From Adineta vaga (taxonomy: Eukaryota > Rotifera), in assembly GCA_021613535.1 (NCBI GenBank), contig CP075494.1:16492001-16556000 (forward strand): a stretch of DNA of 64,000 nucleotides, in the 5' to 3' direction. The notes beneath the pieces were generated by a model. The model was not told where the DNA came from. It ran no database searches and worked only from the letters and a program-made list of their open reading frames with translations. How positions within the stretch are numbered: position 1 is the first letter of the stretch; each line of letters opens with the position of its first letter. Below are positions 1 to 10,008 of this stretch, piece after piece. The translations under genes and the position numbers were made by a program.

Positions 1-2553
1 GACACTACGAATTTCAACAATTAATGTAACACGTTGATTTTGATATTGACAATTATTTCCATATGTACTTGGTGGACACATACATTTCCATGTTAAACCA
101 TTTTTCCATACAGTTCTTATCATTATTCCACGATGACATAAATTATTAGAATTAGAATTTAATAATAAAGATTGTTTTTCTATTCCTAAATGACCAATAA
201 GAAAAACACCAGCTGTTTTAATATATGTTAATCGTTCAAGATGATTTTCAATCATCAGTATATTTTTATTAGAAGAATTTTGACGTCCCGATGATAAAAT
301 CAATTGAAGTTTATCGTCTATATAAGAATCACAGTGTCGAATTGTCTCTATATTAGTACATTCATCAGAATTCCAACATCGATAACGATTCCGTTTCTCT
401 AATGAATATTTTAATCGACAAAATTCTTGTTCATCAGTTGCTCCTATACAATCGATTATATTATTATTTATATATTCAATAGATAGACAAAATAATTCAT
501 GCGTTAATGGTGATATACACGAATGATGATTTAATGGACATTTAAATAAAAGATTATTACAATCTAATTCATCTTCTCCTTTTGGACAATTCCATACAAA
601 ATTACAACGAGTATAATGATTATTACATGGCCATTCTTCACAATTAGTTTCATCACTTTGATTATGACCATCGATTAAAATTGGTATCATATCTTCAATA
701 CCATCACAAAGAACTTTAAATACGAGATGATTTTGTAAATAATATTGAGTGGAATGTAATTCATCTGAACTATCTGAACAATCACTTATTTTATCATTAA
801 TCAGAAATTTATTTATACATTTATTTTCATTTAAACACTTGAAACGACAAGTTTTAATATCATTAAGTAAACAACTATTATCATACATTTCATCGTCACG
901 AAGTGGACAATCTATTCTACCATCTAATAGACGACTTATTGATATACATTTAGAAAAAAATAAACATTGATATAATAATAAATCATGTGAACAATTCATT
1001 AATGATAATGGACAACGAATTGAAAAATATTTACGAATTATTTCATATGTTTTATTCCAAGTTTGAGAAATAGATGACACATGACGAAATTCTTTGTTAA
1101 AATCTACACATGTACGTCCTAGAATTACAATGATTGTGGCATTCATAAATGGACATAATTTTGAATTAAAACATATATATAATGGTGGATGAAATAATGC
1201 TTCGGAATTCATACGACTTATTTGATAGAGAAAATAGATATGATTAAATAGAACAGGTGTTAAAGGGAACACAAATAAATATTTTGGACAATCAATTTCT
1301 GCTGAATTAATCCATGAAAAGAATTCAAAATCACTTTCACATATGATTGAATCTTCTTGTTCGATAGAATGTTGTAAACCTGTTAGACAAAACATTGATT
1401 CTTGACAAAATCTTGGTAATGGTTCTCCATATTTAGGATATTGAATATATTTATAACGATTATTTTGACATTTATGAAATGCATCAACACATTGTCCATC
1501 TCCACATGAAAATAATTGTAATTGATCTCGTCGTGGATAACATGTTGTTTCTTCACATCGAAATGCTAAATCTATTGAACATTCAGTTGATGTAGTTTTT
1601 GTTCCCAATTCATCAGTTCCATCGATACAATCTGGATTTAATGGATCATCATAAAAAAATTCGATCGGTATACATTGACCATTGTAACAACGATATTCGT
1701 TCATATTGCATTGATTTGCTTCTAGTTGCCAACATTCTTCTTCATCTTCACCTTGAAGACAATCTTGTTTTCCATCACATATTTCACGCCAATCAAGACA
1801 AAGATTTTGTGATCCAAGATTACATTCTAAATAAATAAAACATGCAGGAGGAGAAGAAGCTCCAGTAAAGTAAGGAGGTCTATTTATTGTTTCGATATAA
1901 TCAATCAATGAAAAATTTTGAGCTTTTATCATCATTAATTGATCAGACAATGATATTAATCCAAATGAATATTGACAATAATATCCAAACCAAGGTGGTG
2001 TACAATTATAATAGATTAATTCTCTACCTAATTTATCTGGAGATATTTCAACAGAATTATTCTCAAGAAATACTTGATAATTTTCAATCACATCAATCGA
2101 AGCAGACCAACTCAATAATTGTTCTGTTGTAACACTTTCTTCTTTTAAATCAAAAAATGTATAATACTTGTGACCAAATTGTGATGGGTCAAAATATTGA
2201 GAGTCAAAGATGAAATCTGTATTGTCTGGTCTAAAACAGTATGTTATTATTTCATCAACAGAACTAAATAGATCATAAAACTTTTGAGCTCGATCAAGAA
2301 ATTGATAGTATAAACAATCATAATCCAAAGGAAAATTGTTTACGTGATTTAGTTCCGAAGAATAAGTGTGAAATAAATTTATTCCATTATGAGTTAAATA
2401 TCCGGAAGTATGTTCCATGTAGTGCAATAGCAATGATAGAATAAACATACTACTAGTAATTGTGGAACACATTGGTATCAACATTAATATTACAATGTAG
2501 AGAACTAGACGAAGTTTGTTCTTGTCATATATATTTGTAATGTTATCTACCAT
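1..2553 (-). CDS. LDLR class A / EGF-type receptor-like protein, partial (C-terminus beyond left edge)
   Basis: The minus-strand frame is open for 851 codons from the ATG at 2553 to the window edge, with no stop. It begins with a hydrophobic segment (IVILMLIPM, around residues 18-40), signal-anchor-like. Then come an EGF-like fragment (CTPPWFGYYCQY) and LDLR class A modules recognisable by CDG...DC...DE(D/E)C acidic Ca-binding ends, for example CLDWREICDGKQDCLQG, CIDGTDE, CPKGEDELDC and CIGATDE. Near the edge an EGF-like CMCPPSTYGNNCQYQNQ occurs at the point where the two complete paralogs in this window (24234 and 57607) also carry it. In those paralogs further EGF modules and seven transmembrane helices follow, so the missing C-terminus is probably a 7TM domain; that is inference. 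No intron is needed in the visible part. Likely an extracellular ligand-binding receptor. Ligand unknown. Confidence 0.85.
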   Translation of the reverse strand, partial: MVDNITNIYDKNKLRLVLYIVILMLIPMCSTITSSMFILSLLLHYMEHTSGYLTHNGINLFHTYSSELNHVNNFPLDYDCLYYQFLDRAQKFYDLFSSVDEIITYCFRPDNTDFIFDSQYFDPSQFGHKYYTFFDLKEESVTTEQLLSWSASIDVIENYQVFLENNSVEISPDKLGRELIYYNCTPPWFGYYCQYSFGLISLSDQLMMIKAQNFSLIDYIETINRPPYFTGASSPPACFIYLECNLGSQNLCLDWREICDGKQDCLQGEDEEECWQLEANQCNMNEYRCYNGQCIPIEFFYDDPLNPDCIDGTDELGTKTTSTECSIDLAFRCEETTCYPRRDQLQLFSCGDGQCVDAFHKCQNNRYKYIQYPKYGEPLPRFCQESMFCLTGLQHSIEQEDSIICESDFEFFSWINSAEIDCPKYLFVFPLTPVLFNHIYFLYQISRMNSEALFHPPLYICFNSKLCPFMNATIIVILGRTCVDFNKEFRHVSSISQTWNKTYEIIRKYFSIRCPLSLMNCSHDLLLYQCLFFSKCISISRLLDGRIDCPLRDDEMYDNSCLLNDIKTCRFKCLNENKCINKFLINDKISDCSDSSDELHSTQYYLQNHLVFKVLCDGIEDMIPILIDGHNQSDETNCEEWPCNNHYTRCNFVWNCPKGEDELDCNNLLFKCPLNHHSCISPLTHELFCLSIEYINNNIIDCIGATDEQEFCRLKYSLEKRNRYRCWNSDECTNIETIRHCDSYIDDKLQLILSSGRQNSSNKNILMIENHLERLTYIKTAGVFLIGHLGIEKQSLLLNSNSNNLCHRGIMIRTVWKNGLTWKCMCPPSTYGNNCQYQNQRVTLIVEIRSV

Positions 2554-3686
2554 CTGTTACAACGATTTTGCTTATTATGTTGACAATCAGTCAATCAATA
2601 AAGTTTTAGACTTTTTATTTATCATATATCATAAATTTAATTTTTTACTATGGATCAGAACCTCAAGCAGACCAAGCTAAGCCTGTCTATCTAGTTTTTC
2701 CTATTATACCATAATGTTATATCATAAATCGAATATTTTCAAGGAAAAATATGCGGATGAATTTACTTTCAATGTTTATAATGAACTTGTATGCATTACA
2801 CTCCTACGTCAGAATGAAGAGTAAAAGATATTCATGAATAGTCAAGTCTCTTACTATTATAAAGAGTATACGGAAGCAAGCTCTTATACACATAACTATG
2901 ACTTGCTCATTAATACCCCTATGTTGTCAAACTCACTTACGGCCAAGTACTTTTCCTTCTGCAGACTTTCTAATGAATCACGGTCAATCTTCTTTTAATG
3001 TCAATATGTCACTCCGCACTCTTGTCTAGCGAATCCATTTGATACGGACGTACGGGAAATTCAAGACTTTACAGCTGTGTTCCTATATTTTTAATTTCTT
3101 TTTGATCTAAAGTATGACTATATTGCACAAAAATGATTAACTTATATCACTATATTCTGTTTCTGATCTTTTTGCAACGTAAATCCACAGCATTGAATGA
3201 AATCTTGTATCTTATGAATCCGCTGTTCCTTGTAACCGGTCGTTTCTTAGTCAGCAATTACATCTTGTCAATTATAAGCGATTTTTTGAGCGACAACGAA
3301 TAAAAATACCTTCAACAGCTAGAAAATATAGCATACAAAAACTGTCCTCTGTAACGAATCATTTCAAATATTTTCTCAGATTTTTACATTAGAATGTTTC
3401 TACTATGATCATCCTTTCGAATTGCAAGGAAGCATTTGATTATCATGAACTCACATAATCAATTTGCCAGCGATCTTTGTCATTATGATATTATCATAAG
3501 AATCAGACGAGCTCATACAGGCAGGCCAGGTCGAGTGGAAAATATGATAGGCGCAGGCAGGCTGCGCAGGATATAGACCTGTTATGAGCATGCCGGGCCT
3601 GCAAAATCATGACCTCTTTGAACCTTTGTTAAGTACACTTTTCATGAAACCATACTAGGTTTTGTAAAGAATCGAAAGGTTCACTA

Positions 3687-3898
3687 TAGGGCTTGTCCAA
3701 ACGTAACGTTGTGACATTTTTGACATATTTTCATAGGATTTTCTCGAGCACCATAAATGCTAGAAGGTTCATTTAAATGTTGTTAGACACAACTCATTAA
3801 GCTCTACCAACGTTAGAAAAATCAAGAGTTGTGATACAAGTATCGTGCCTCTACAATGGTTTTATGGTCGCGTAACACCGTGACATAAAAGGACCCTA
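3687..3898. repeat. Possible TA-flanked MITE
   Basis: The segment starts TA-GGGCTTGTCC and ends GGACCC-TA, giving short inverted ends beside TA dinucleotides as in Tc1/mariner-derived MITEs. Inside each end lies a direct repeat, ACGTAACGTTGTGACAT (about 3698) and GCGTAACACCGTGACAT (about 3869). It has no coding capacity. The inverted ends are short, so the assignment is tentative. Confidence 0.35.
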
Positions 3899-3930
3899 AA
3901 TTTCTAGTACGCTTATTTCCTTCTCCCGTT

Positions 3931-3990
3931 TTGAGGGTGTGGGTGTGGGTAGGTGTGACTCTTATTGCATCTTCATCCACACCCATCCTT
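3931..3990. repeat. Telomere-like GT/AC hairpin repeat
   Basis: Left arm TGAGGGTGTGGGTGTGGG, loop of about 20 nt, right arm TCCACACCCATCCTTA. One of the dispersed hairpin family described in the findings. It lies downstream of the ABC transporter's 3' end. Confidence 0.7.
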
Positions 3991-4131
3991 ACGATGACAA
4001 TTTAACATTCCAATGTGCAACAATCTCTGTCAGTCAGATAACAAGATGATGATTGAAAAAAAGAGTTTTTTTTATGAATTAAAATATCTACAACAAATCA
4101 GTATGAGTTGTTTCTTCACTCACACAGTCAT

Positions 4132-7100
4132 TTATATACAAGTCTTTAGTTTTTCGTGTATCATTCGATAGTAACGTCCACCATGTGCTAGTAGTTCTTC
4201 ATGAGTTCCTTGTTCAACAATCATTCCATCGTGTAAAACGCAAATCATATCTGCTTTTTGAATTGTTGATAAACGATGGGCAATTGTAATCGACGTTCGA
4301 TTTTGTTGAGCACGATCGAGTGCGTCTTGAACTAATTTTTCACTTTCAGTATCCAAAGCACTTGTGGCTAAAGGAAAATTTATCACATGAACTATACGCG
4401 CAAATTTTGTTCACCTATACCTTCGTCGAGAAGTAAGACTTTTGGATTTCGAAGCAATGCTCTTGCGATAGCTACAAATGGAACAAATCGATGATTAAAA
4501 GAAATATTTCACTCAATTTTATTTTACCAATTCGTTGTTTTTGACCACCAGATAACTGGACACCTTTCGCACCGCACATTGTCTCGTATCCCTTTGAATA
4601 GAGAAAAAAGAGAATAACGATGAAGAAATGAAATGAATGGTAATATACATGAGGAAGATTTTGAATAAAATCATGAATATTCGCACTTGTAGCTGCTTGA
4701 ATGATTTCAACAAGTGAAATATCCGTTCGACTATTATCACCATAAGCAATATTTTCACAAATTGTCATATCAAATAGAATTGGTTCTTGCGAAACAATAC
4801 TAACTAAAACAAATAATTGTAAAATCTATAGGAAATAACAGATTCTTCTTACTTTGTGATCGATACCATTGAAGATCAAGACTTCGAATATCTTTCGAGT
4901 CGACCAACTATAACATAGAAGAACAAAATCTATTAAAATTCACTTGAAAAAAAAAGATATTTACCAAACGACCAGCGTTTGTATCATAAAATCGTTCAAT
5001 CAATTGAGTTATGGTCGATTTTCCACAACCAGATGTACCTAAAGATAATAATAATAAACAATTCGTAATAGAATTATATCGTTACATACCAACGAGTGCA
5101 ATCTTTTGTCCTATAACAAAGAAAAAATATCATTAATGGATATGAATAAGAAGAAAACTTACCAGATTTAATATTTAATTTAAAATTTTTGAGAATCTTT
5201 GATTCTGGTCGAGTTGGGTAAACAAAACTAACATCGTCGAATTCAAATTGTCCTGTAAAATTCGACTAAAAACGGACACAGATTATTTTGGATAGTCTAT
5301 CCAAACTCACAATTCTTTCGCCCGTATTTGATTCATTATCAATCAATGGTTTCCGATTGATTAATTCGAATATTTTCTTAGCACCTTCGATTGCTCTTCC
5401 ATAATCCGGAGATCTATAAGATAAAATATGTTTTACTCTACATCTAAATCGAATCATTGAATTAACGTACAACATTAAAGTTTGAGAGACGAGATCGGTA
5501 ATATTGGCAACAGAATTATAAACCCTAAAAGAAAATCATTTCAATCATTGATTGACTGAAAAAATTTCATCTTACATGTACATATCTTCGAATGAAATCA
5601 TAGCTTTATGAACTAAAGAACTACTTAATGCAAGAAGAGCTGCCGAAGCGAAATTTGACGATGTAATTGATATTGAAGCACATAATGCCGAAAGATGAGA
5701 TCGTTTCACTTTTGATCTATAGAGGAAAACTTCGTTTTTTCTTTGTTTAAAAATCGAACAAAAAATAATTACTGATAAATAGTGTCAAGAAGATGAGAAT
5801 ATTCATCATAAAAATATGTTTCTTTGGCTAATTGAACTACAGTTCGAATATTTTGAATAGTTTCCATAGTTATCTATAATATAAAACATTGTCCATGTTA
5901 TACACATTGTTCAATTATGTTCAAACCTTTCCCGCATTGTCAACATATGGTTTATCTTTATGTTCAAATGCTGCTTCTACTCGCATTTGAAAATACGCAC
6001 CAAGTATAACTACAGGTATGAATGCCATCATCATCAAAGTTAATTGCCAAGAAAAAATAAATCCAATAAAAAGACCCATTCCCAATGATATAAATGTTTG
6101 ACAAACAAAACCAAAATGAACACCACTGGCACCTTGAACAGCCGATGCTTCTGTTGCTAAATGTGTACATAATGCACCTGTGCTATGCTTTGCGTCATCA
6201 AAATAACTCATATCTTGGCGCAGAATAGCTCGAAAAGCTTTCGATCGCAGACGTTTAGTCAAAATTTCACCCGAATAAGCAAACATATAACTCTAGAAAA
6301 AAAACGAGATATATGTCAAAACAAAATTCGATCGCTCTGTGGTTTACTTGAAGTATATGAAATACGAATGCGACAATTCCTAAACCAACGAAGAGTAAAG
6401 TATACATTAAAATGTGTTGATTTATAACGTCTTTGTCACATTCTTGATATAACTATTAAAGATTTATAGAGAATATTTTCAGCTAATTGAACATTAATTA
6501 CTTACCACAGTCATTTTTGTTCGGATTATAGCAAATGATGGTTGTATTGCTCCAGTAAACAAAGCTGCAATACATCCGATGATAATCAATATCCATTCAG
6601 TTTGATTTATTCGTAATATACTGATTATGATATTTGTATTCTTCTTCTAAAATAATCAAACTTTATCATAATATTTCTAATTCGTTTCATTACCTTTTCT
6701 TCAACATTCACAGTTGATATCGATGAATTTGCAATCACATCTAATTGTACATCATGAGTTTTACCACCCAAATCATTAGACGAAAGAATTTGTGTCGATT
6801 CTTTTTCTTCACTCTGAGGTAAAGTTTGTTGTTGAACAAGGTTGAAATATACACCTCGATCTTTCATCAACGAATTATGATCACCATCTTCAATGATTTG
6901 TCCTTTTTGTAAGACGATAATTCTATCAGCATTATAAATTGTCGATAAACGATGAGCGATGATCAACGTTGTTCGACCTATGCGAATATAACATTGATTT
7001 TAAGTTCAGAAAACGACTGATTAGATTTACCTTGAGCAGCATGATCTAAAGCGTCCTGAACTATCTTTTCACTTTCATTATCAAGTGCACTGGTAGCTAT

Positions 7101-9427
7101 AATAGAAATGGAAAAACAAAATTACACGACTGACAATTCGAAGATAAATTGTACCTTCATCAAGAAGTAAAATTTTCGGATTTCGAATGAGTGCTCGCGC
7201 AATAGCTATAAATAGAATATAAAGGAAATTAATAAATAGTATATGATGAGGTATATTTTTACTAACCAATTCTTTGTTTTTGCCCACCAGATAATGCAGT
7301 TCCATGTTCACCTACTTGGGTATCATATTTCTACATTGAATATAAATCCAAAAACTTAAACAAATGAAAATTTTTCCGAAAACTTACATCAGGCAAAGTC
7401 ATAATGAAATCATGTGCATTCGCCATCTTTGCTGCTTGAATAATTTCCGCTTCGGTTGCTGAATCACATCCCAATAAAATATTTTGACGAATAGTTGTAT
7501 GAAATAGAACTGGTTCCTGACTAACAACACCGATATGTTCTCGTAACCATACCAAATTATATTCATTAATGTCTTTGTCATCAATTGATATTGAACCGGA
7601 ATCGAGTTCATAAAATCGTTGTAATAATTGTACACATGTAGATTTTCCTGAGCCCGAACAACCAACAAGAGCAACTGTTTGACTAGATTGAACATCGAAT
7701 GATAGATTCGTAAGAATGGGAACATCTTGTCGTGATGGATAAGAAAAATTTACATTAGAAAAACGTATATGACCAATAAGATCATCCGTTGTTTTACTAA
7801 TCATTGAATCGTTAGTAATCTTCGATGGCTAGAAATGATACTATTAATTTTTTTGAAAATAAAAAAAATAAATTTACTTCATCAATAACTTTCTGTATTC
7901 GATAAGCAGCGACTTGAGCTTGAATTAAAGCTTGAAATTGTGGTGTAATATGTTGTAAAGTAAATACAGCATTGAAAATCGTTAGAAAAACCTGAAAAGA
8001 ATCTATTTGTCAGTATTTTCCTGATCTTCTCTTCATACATACAGTATAAACAATACCAATCGTATAATTTTCTTCTCGAATCAATTTTGCGCCATACCAA
8101 CATCCTTTGAATAAAAATTCAATAAGAAAAACAAATTTCAATTTAACCAATGTTACCTAATCCAAATAAACTATATACGAACAATAATTGTATAGCCATT
8201 GTGATGCCATTAATGATATTTTTCTTAATTGCACTTTTCTTTGCTTTATCAAGAGATTGTTCATAGCTAAATATAGAAATGAAAATTGATTTTTCTCTTC
8301 AAAATATTTTCTCTACAAACCGCTGTATTTCTTTTTCTTGTCCATTGTATGATAAAACAGTACGAATTGAACTAATAGCTTCCTCTGCAATGATTCCAGC
8401 ATTTCCATATGCTTTTAATTCAATCGCACTGAATTTTCTAATGATCTAATGAGAAATAAATATCACACATTTATTACAATAAAAAACAAATCTATTTTAC
8501 CATAGATGTGATTATGAATGACGTCAAGATAATCGGTAATGTGGATAATATGACTAATGCTAATTTCCATCCTTTAACAAAACCTAAACCATCGAAAATT
8601 TTCTTGATGAAAATATACAAAAAAATAACTTACTGATGACAATAGAACTGATGAGAGTTGCAAATGTGTGAACTAATGCACCGAATTTATCTCCGATTCC
8701 ATCGCGTATTTTCATAATATCATCAGTTAATAATAAATTAAGTTCACCAGTTTTATGAGTATCAAAATAAACAATATCTTTTTTCATGATTGATTGAAAT
8801 AGAATTTGACGAATTGTTCGAACTTGTCTTTCAGCTGTTATATTAAAAAATGTCACTCGGAAATAACAACAAAGAAATCCAATACAACTAATGATAATTA
8901 AATATATTGTTTGTTCACTCGTTTGATTTGTGAATGCTATATTAGTATGAGTGAAATTAGTTTCAGTCAAATTACATAATCTAAATTATTGTTTTAGATT
9001 AAAAACAATTTTATGTGAAAAAAAAAGTGTTCCTACGAGATTGATTTGTAAAAATTATTTGATGTTAATGTGATTCCTGGTGGACAATATTGTTGAGTAA
9101 GAGAAGTAAGATTAAATGGACATAGAGCAGTTTTTTGATTGATGAATGAATCAATTGAATTACCAAAAATAACCAAAAATAAAGGTTCAACAAGACCAAA
9201 TATCGTCGAACTGATAAATGCAAAGAGTAAATAAAGAGAATCAGTCAAAGTGGCATATCGAAACTGGAAGAGAGAGAGAAATGAAAATATATAATAGAAT
9301 AAATACAATTGTTTATTACCAAATGTAGAATGCTAACAGTTTGAATTGATTGTCTCTTCATACGATACCATTGGGCAATCATCGATTGTTTTTCATTTTT
9401 CTCCTTTGATACCATAATATTCGTCAT
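4132..9427 (-). CDS. ABCB-type multidrug transporter (P-glycoprotein/MDR-like), multi-exon
   Basis: A full TMD1-NBD1-TMD2-NBD2 transporter of the ABCB family, an ATP-driven exporter of hydrophobic compounds at the plasma membrane. About 20 exons are separated by short GT-AG introns. Checked 5' exons are 9427-9320, 9263-9037, 8980-8634 and one starting at 8583; all join in frame. NBD1: Walker [10 protein letters not shown] near 7650, signature LSGGQKQRI split by an intron near 7275, Walker B ILLLDE, H-loop IIAHRLST near 6960. NBD2: GTSGCGKST across an intron near 5040, LSGGQKQRI near 4545, then [10 protein letters not shown] and TIAHRLST in the last exon. The TMD2 blocks [11 protein letters not shown] and [10 protein letters not shown] are classic MDR sequence. 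No broken motif was seen. The start at 9427 gives only about 36 residues before the first helix; a TTTGTTTCTAG acceptor-like site just upstream means a further 5' exon is possible. Confidence 0.93.
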
Positions 9428-9765
9428 TTGTATTACAAGTTTCTAGAAACAAAATAAATTCAGAATATCAAAAATAGTTCTTTTATATTTGCGGGTTTTT
9501 CTTCTGTATTGTATAGGAATGAAATATAATGTTATGGAAGAAGTGACACAGCGTCTTTATATCTTTTCTCTTTCTATATAGTCTCGTCCTATTGAACATA
9601 AAACGCGTGATTGTCAAACAGAACGGGTTAAAATGTGACTGTTCTCTTTCAATGCACATGACGCTCATATTATATTTCTTTTTCTCCCACTCATAACCAC
9701 AACATCGATAACGATACATTATATAGATATGTGGGTTAGATCGACATTTGTATCGTATGATTCAT

Positions 9766-9776
9766 GGGGAATTTCC
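9766..9776. promoter_or_regulatory. kappaB/Rel-like motif
   Basis: GGGGAATTTCC fits the Rel-family consensus GGGRN(W)YYCC. A single short match in AT-rich DNA could be chance. Confidence 0.3.
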
Positions 9777-9858
9777 ACAATAACAATATTGTTCATATTC
9801 CTTTCACAAATATAAACGAGTATCGTATAATGTATAGGTGATGTGCCGATCAACACCA

Positions 9859-9866
9859 TGACGTCA
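9859..9866. promoter_or_regulatory. CRE/ATF palindrome
   Basis: TGACGTCA, embedded in the larger palindrome CATGACGTCATG, is the full consensus site for CREB/ATF bZIP factors. It lies about 143 nt upstream of the oxygenase-ATP-grasp ATG. Confidence 0.5.
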
Positions 9867-9909
9867 TGTGTATCCGTTTACGATACCTGGTACCTTTTTC
9901 CCTCAATCA

Positions 9910-9916
9910 TGACTCA
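9910..9916. promoter_or_regulatory. AP-1 site
   Basis: TGACTCA is the consensus Jun/Fos-type bZIP site. It lies 43 nt downstream of the CRE and about 40 nt upstream of the TATA-like element, a plausible arrangement for a stress-inducible promoter. Confidence 0.45.
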
Positions 9917-9955
9917 TGTGTGTTTGTACAAGGTGTATCGAGGTCATTCTTTCGC

Positions 9956-9965
9956 TATTTAAATA
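9956..9965 (+). promoter_or_regulatory. TATA-like element
   Basis: TATTTAAATA lies 43 nt upstream of the ATG at 10009, so transcription would start around 9985-9990 with a very short 5' leader. Confidence 0.45.
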
Positions 9966-10008
9966 ACCGATGATTTTTCATTAGCATCAACATTTCGATC
10001 AAACAATA

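Larger units (their letters stand above)
2554..4131. other. Intergenic, no gene recognised
   Basis: No frame of convincing coding character was seen on either strand. The stretch separates two minus-strand genes. It holds a possible TA-flanked MITE (3687-3898), a telomere-like hairpin (3931-3990) and a GC-richer patch around 3510-3600 with repeated GCAGGC motifs of unknown origin. The promoter of the receptor gene at 1-2553 should lie just above 2553. Confidence 0.5.
9428..10008. promoter_or_regulatory. Divergent promoter region between ABC transporter and oxygenase-ATP-grasp gene
   Basis: A 581-nt spacer between two divergently transcribed genes. The half nearest the plus-strand gene holds a kappaB-like GGGGAATTTCC, a palindromic CRE, an AP-1 site and a TATA-like element, all listed separately. 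Both neighbours could share inducible control; that is inference from motifs only. Confidence 0.55.

Noticed and set aside
9483-9719. 78-codon minus-strand frame as 5' exon of the ABC transporter
   Set aside because: No resemblance to ABCB N-termini and no splice pair joining it in frame to 9427 was found, though a 5' noncoding exon remains possible.
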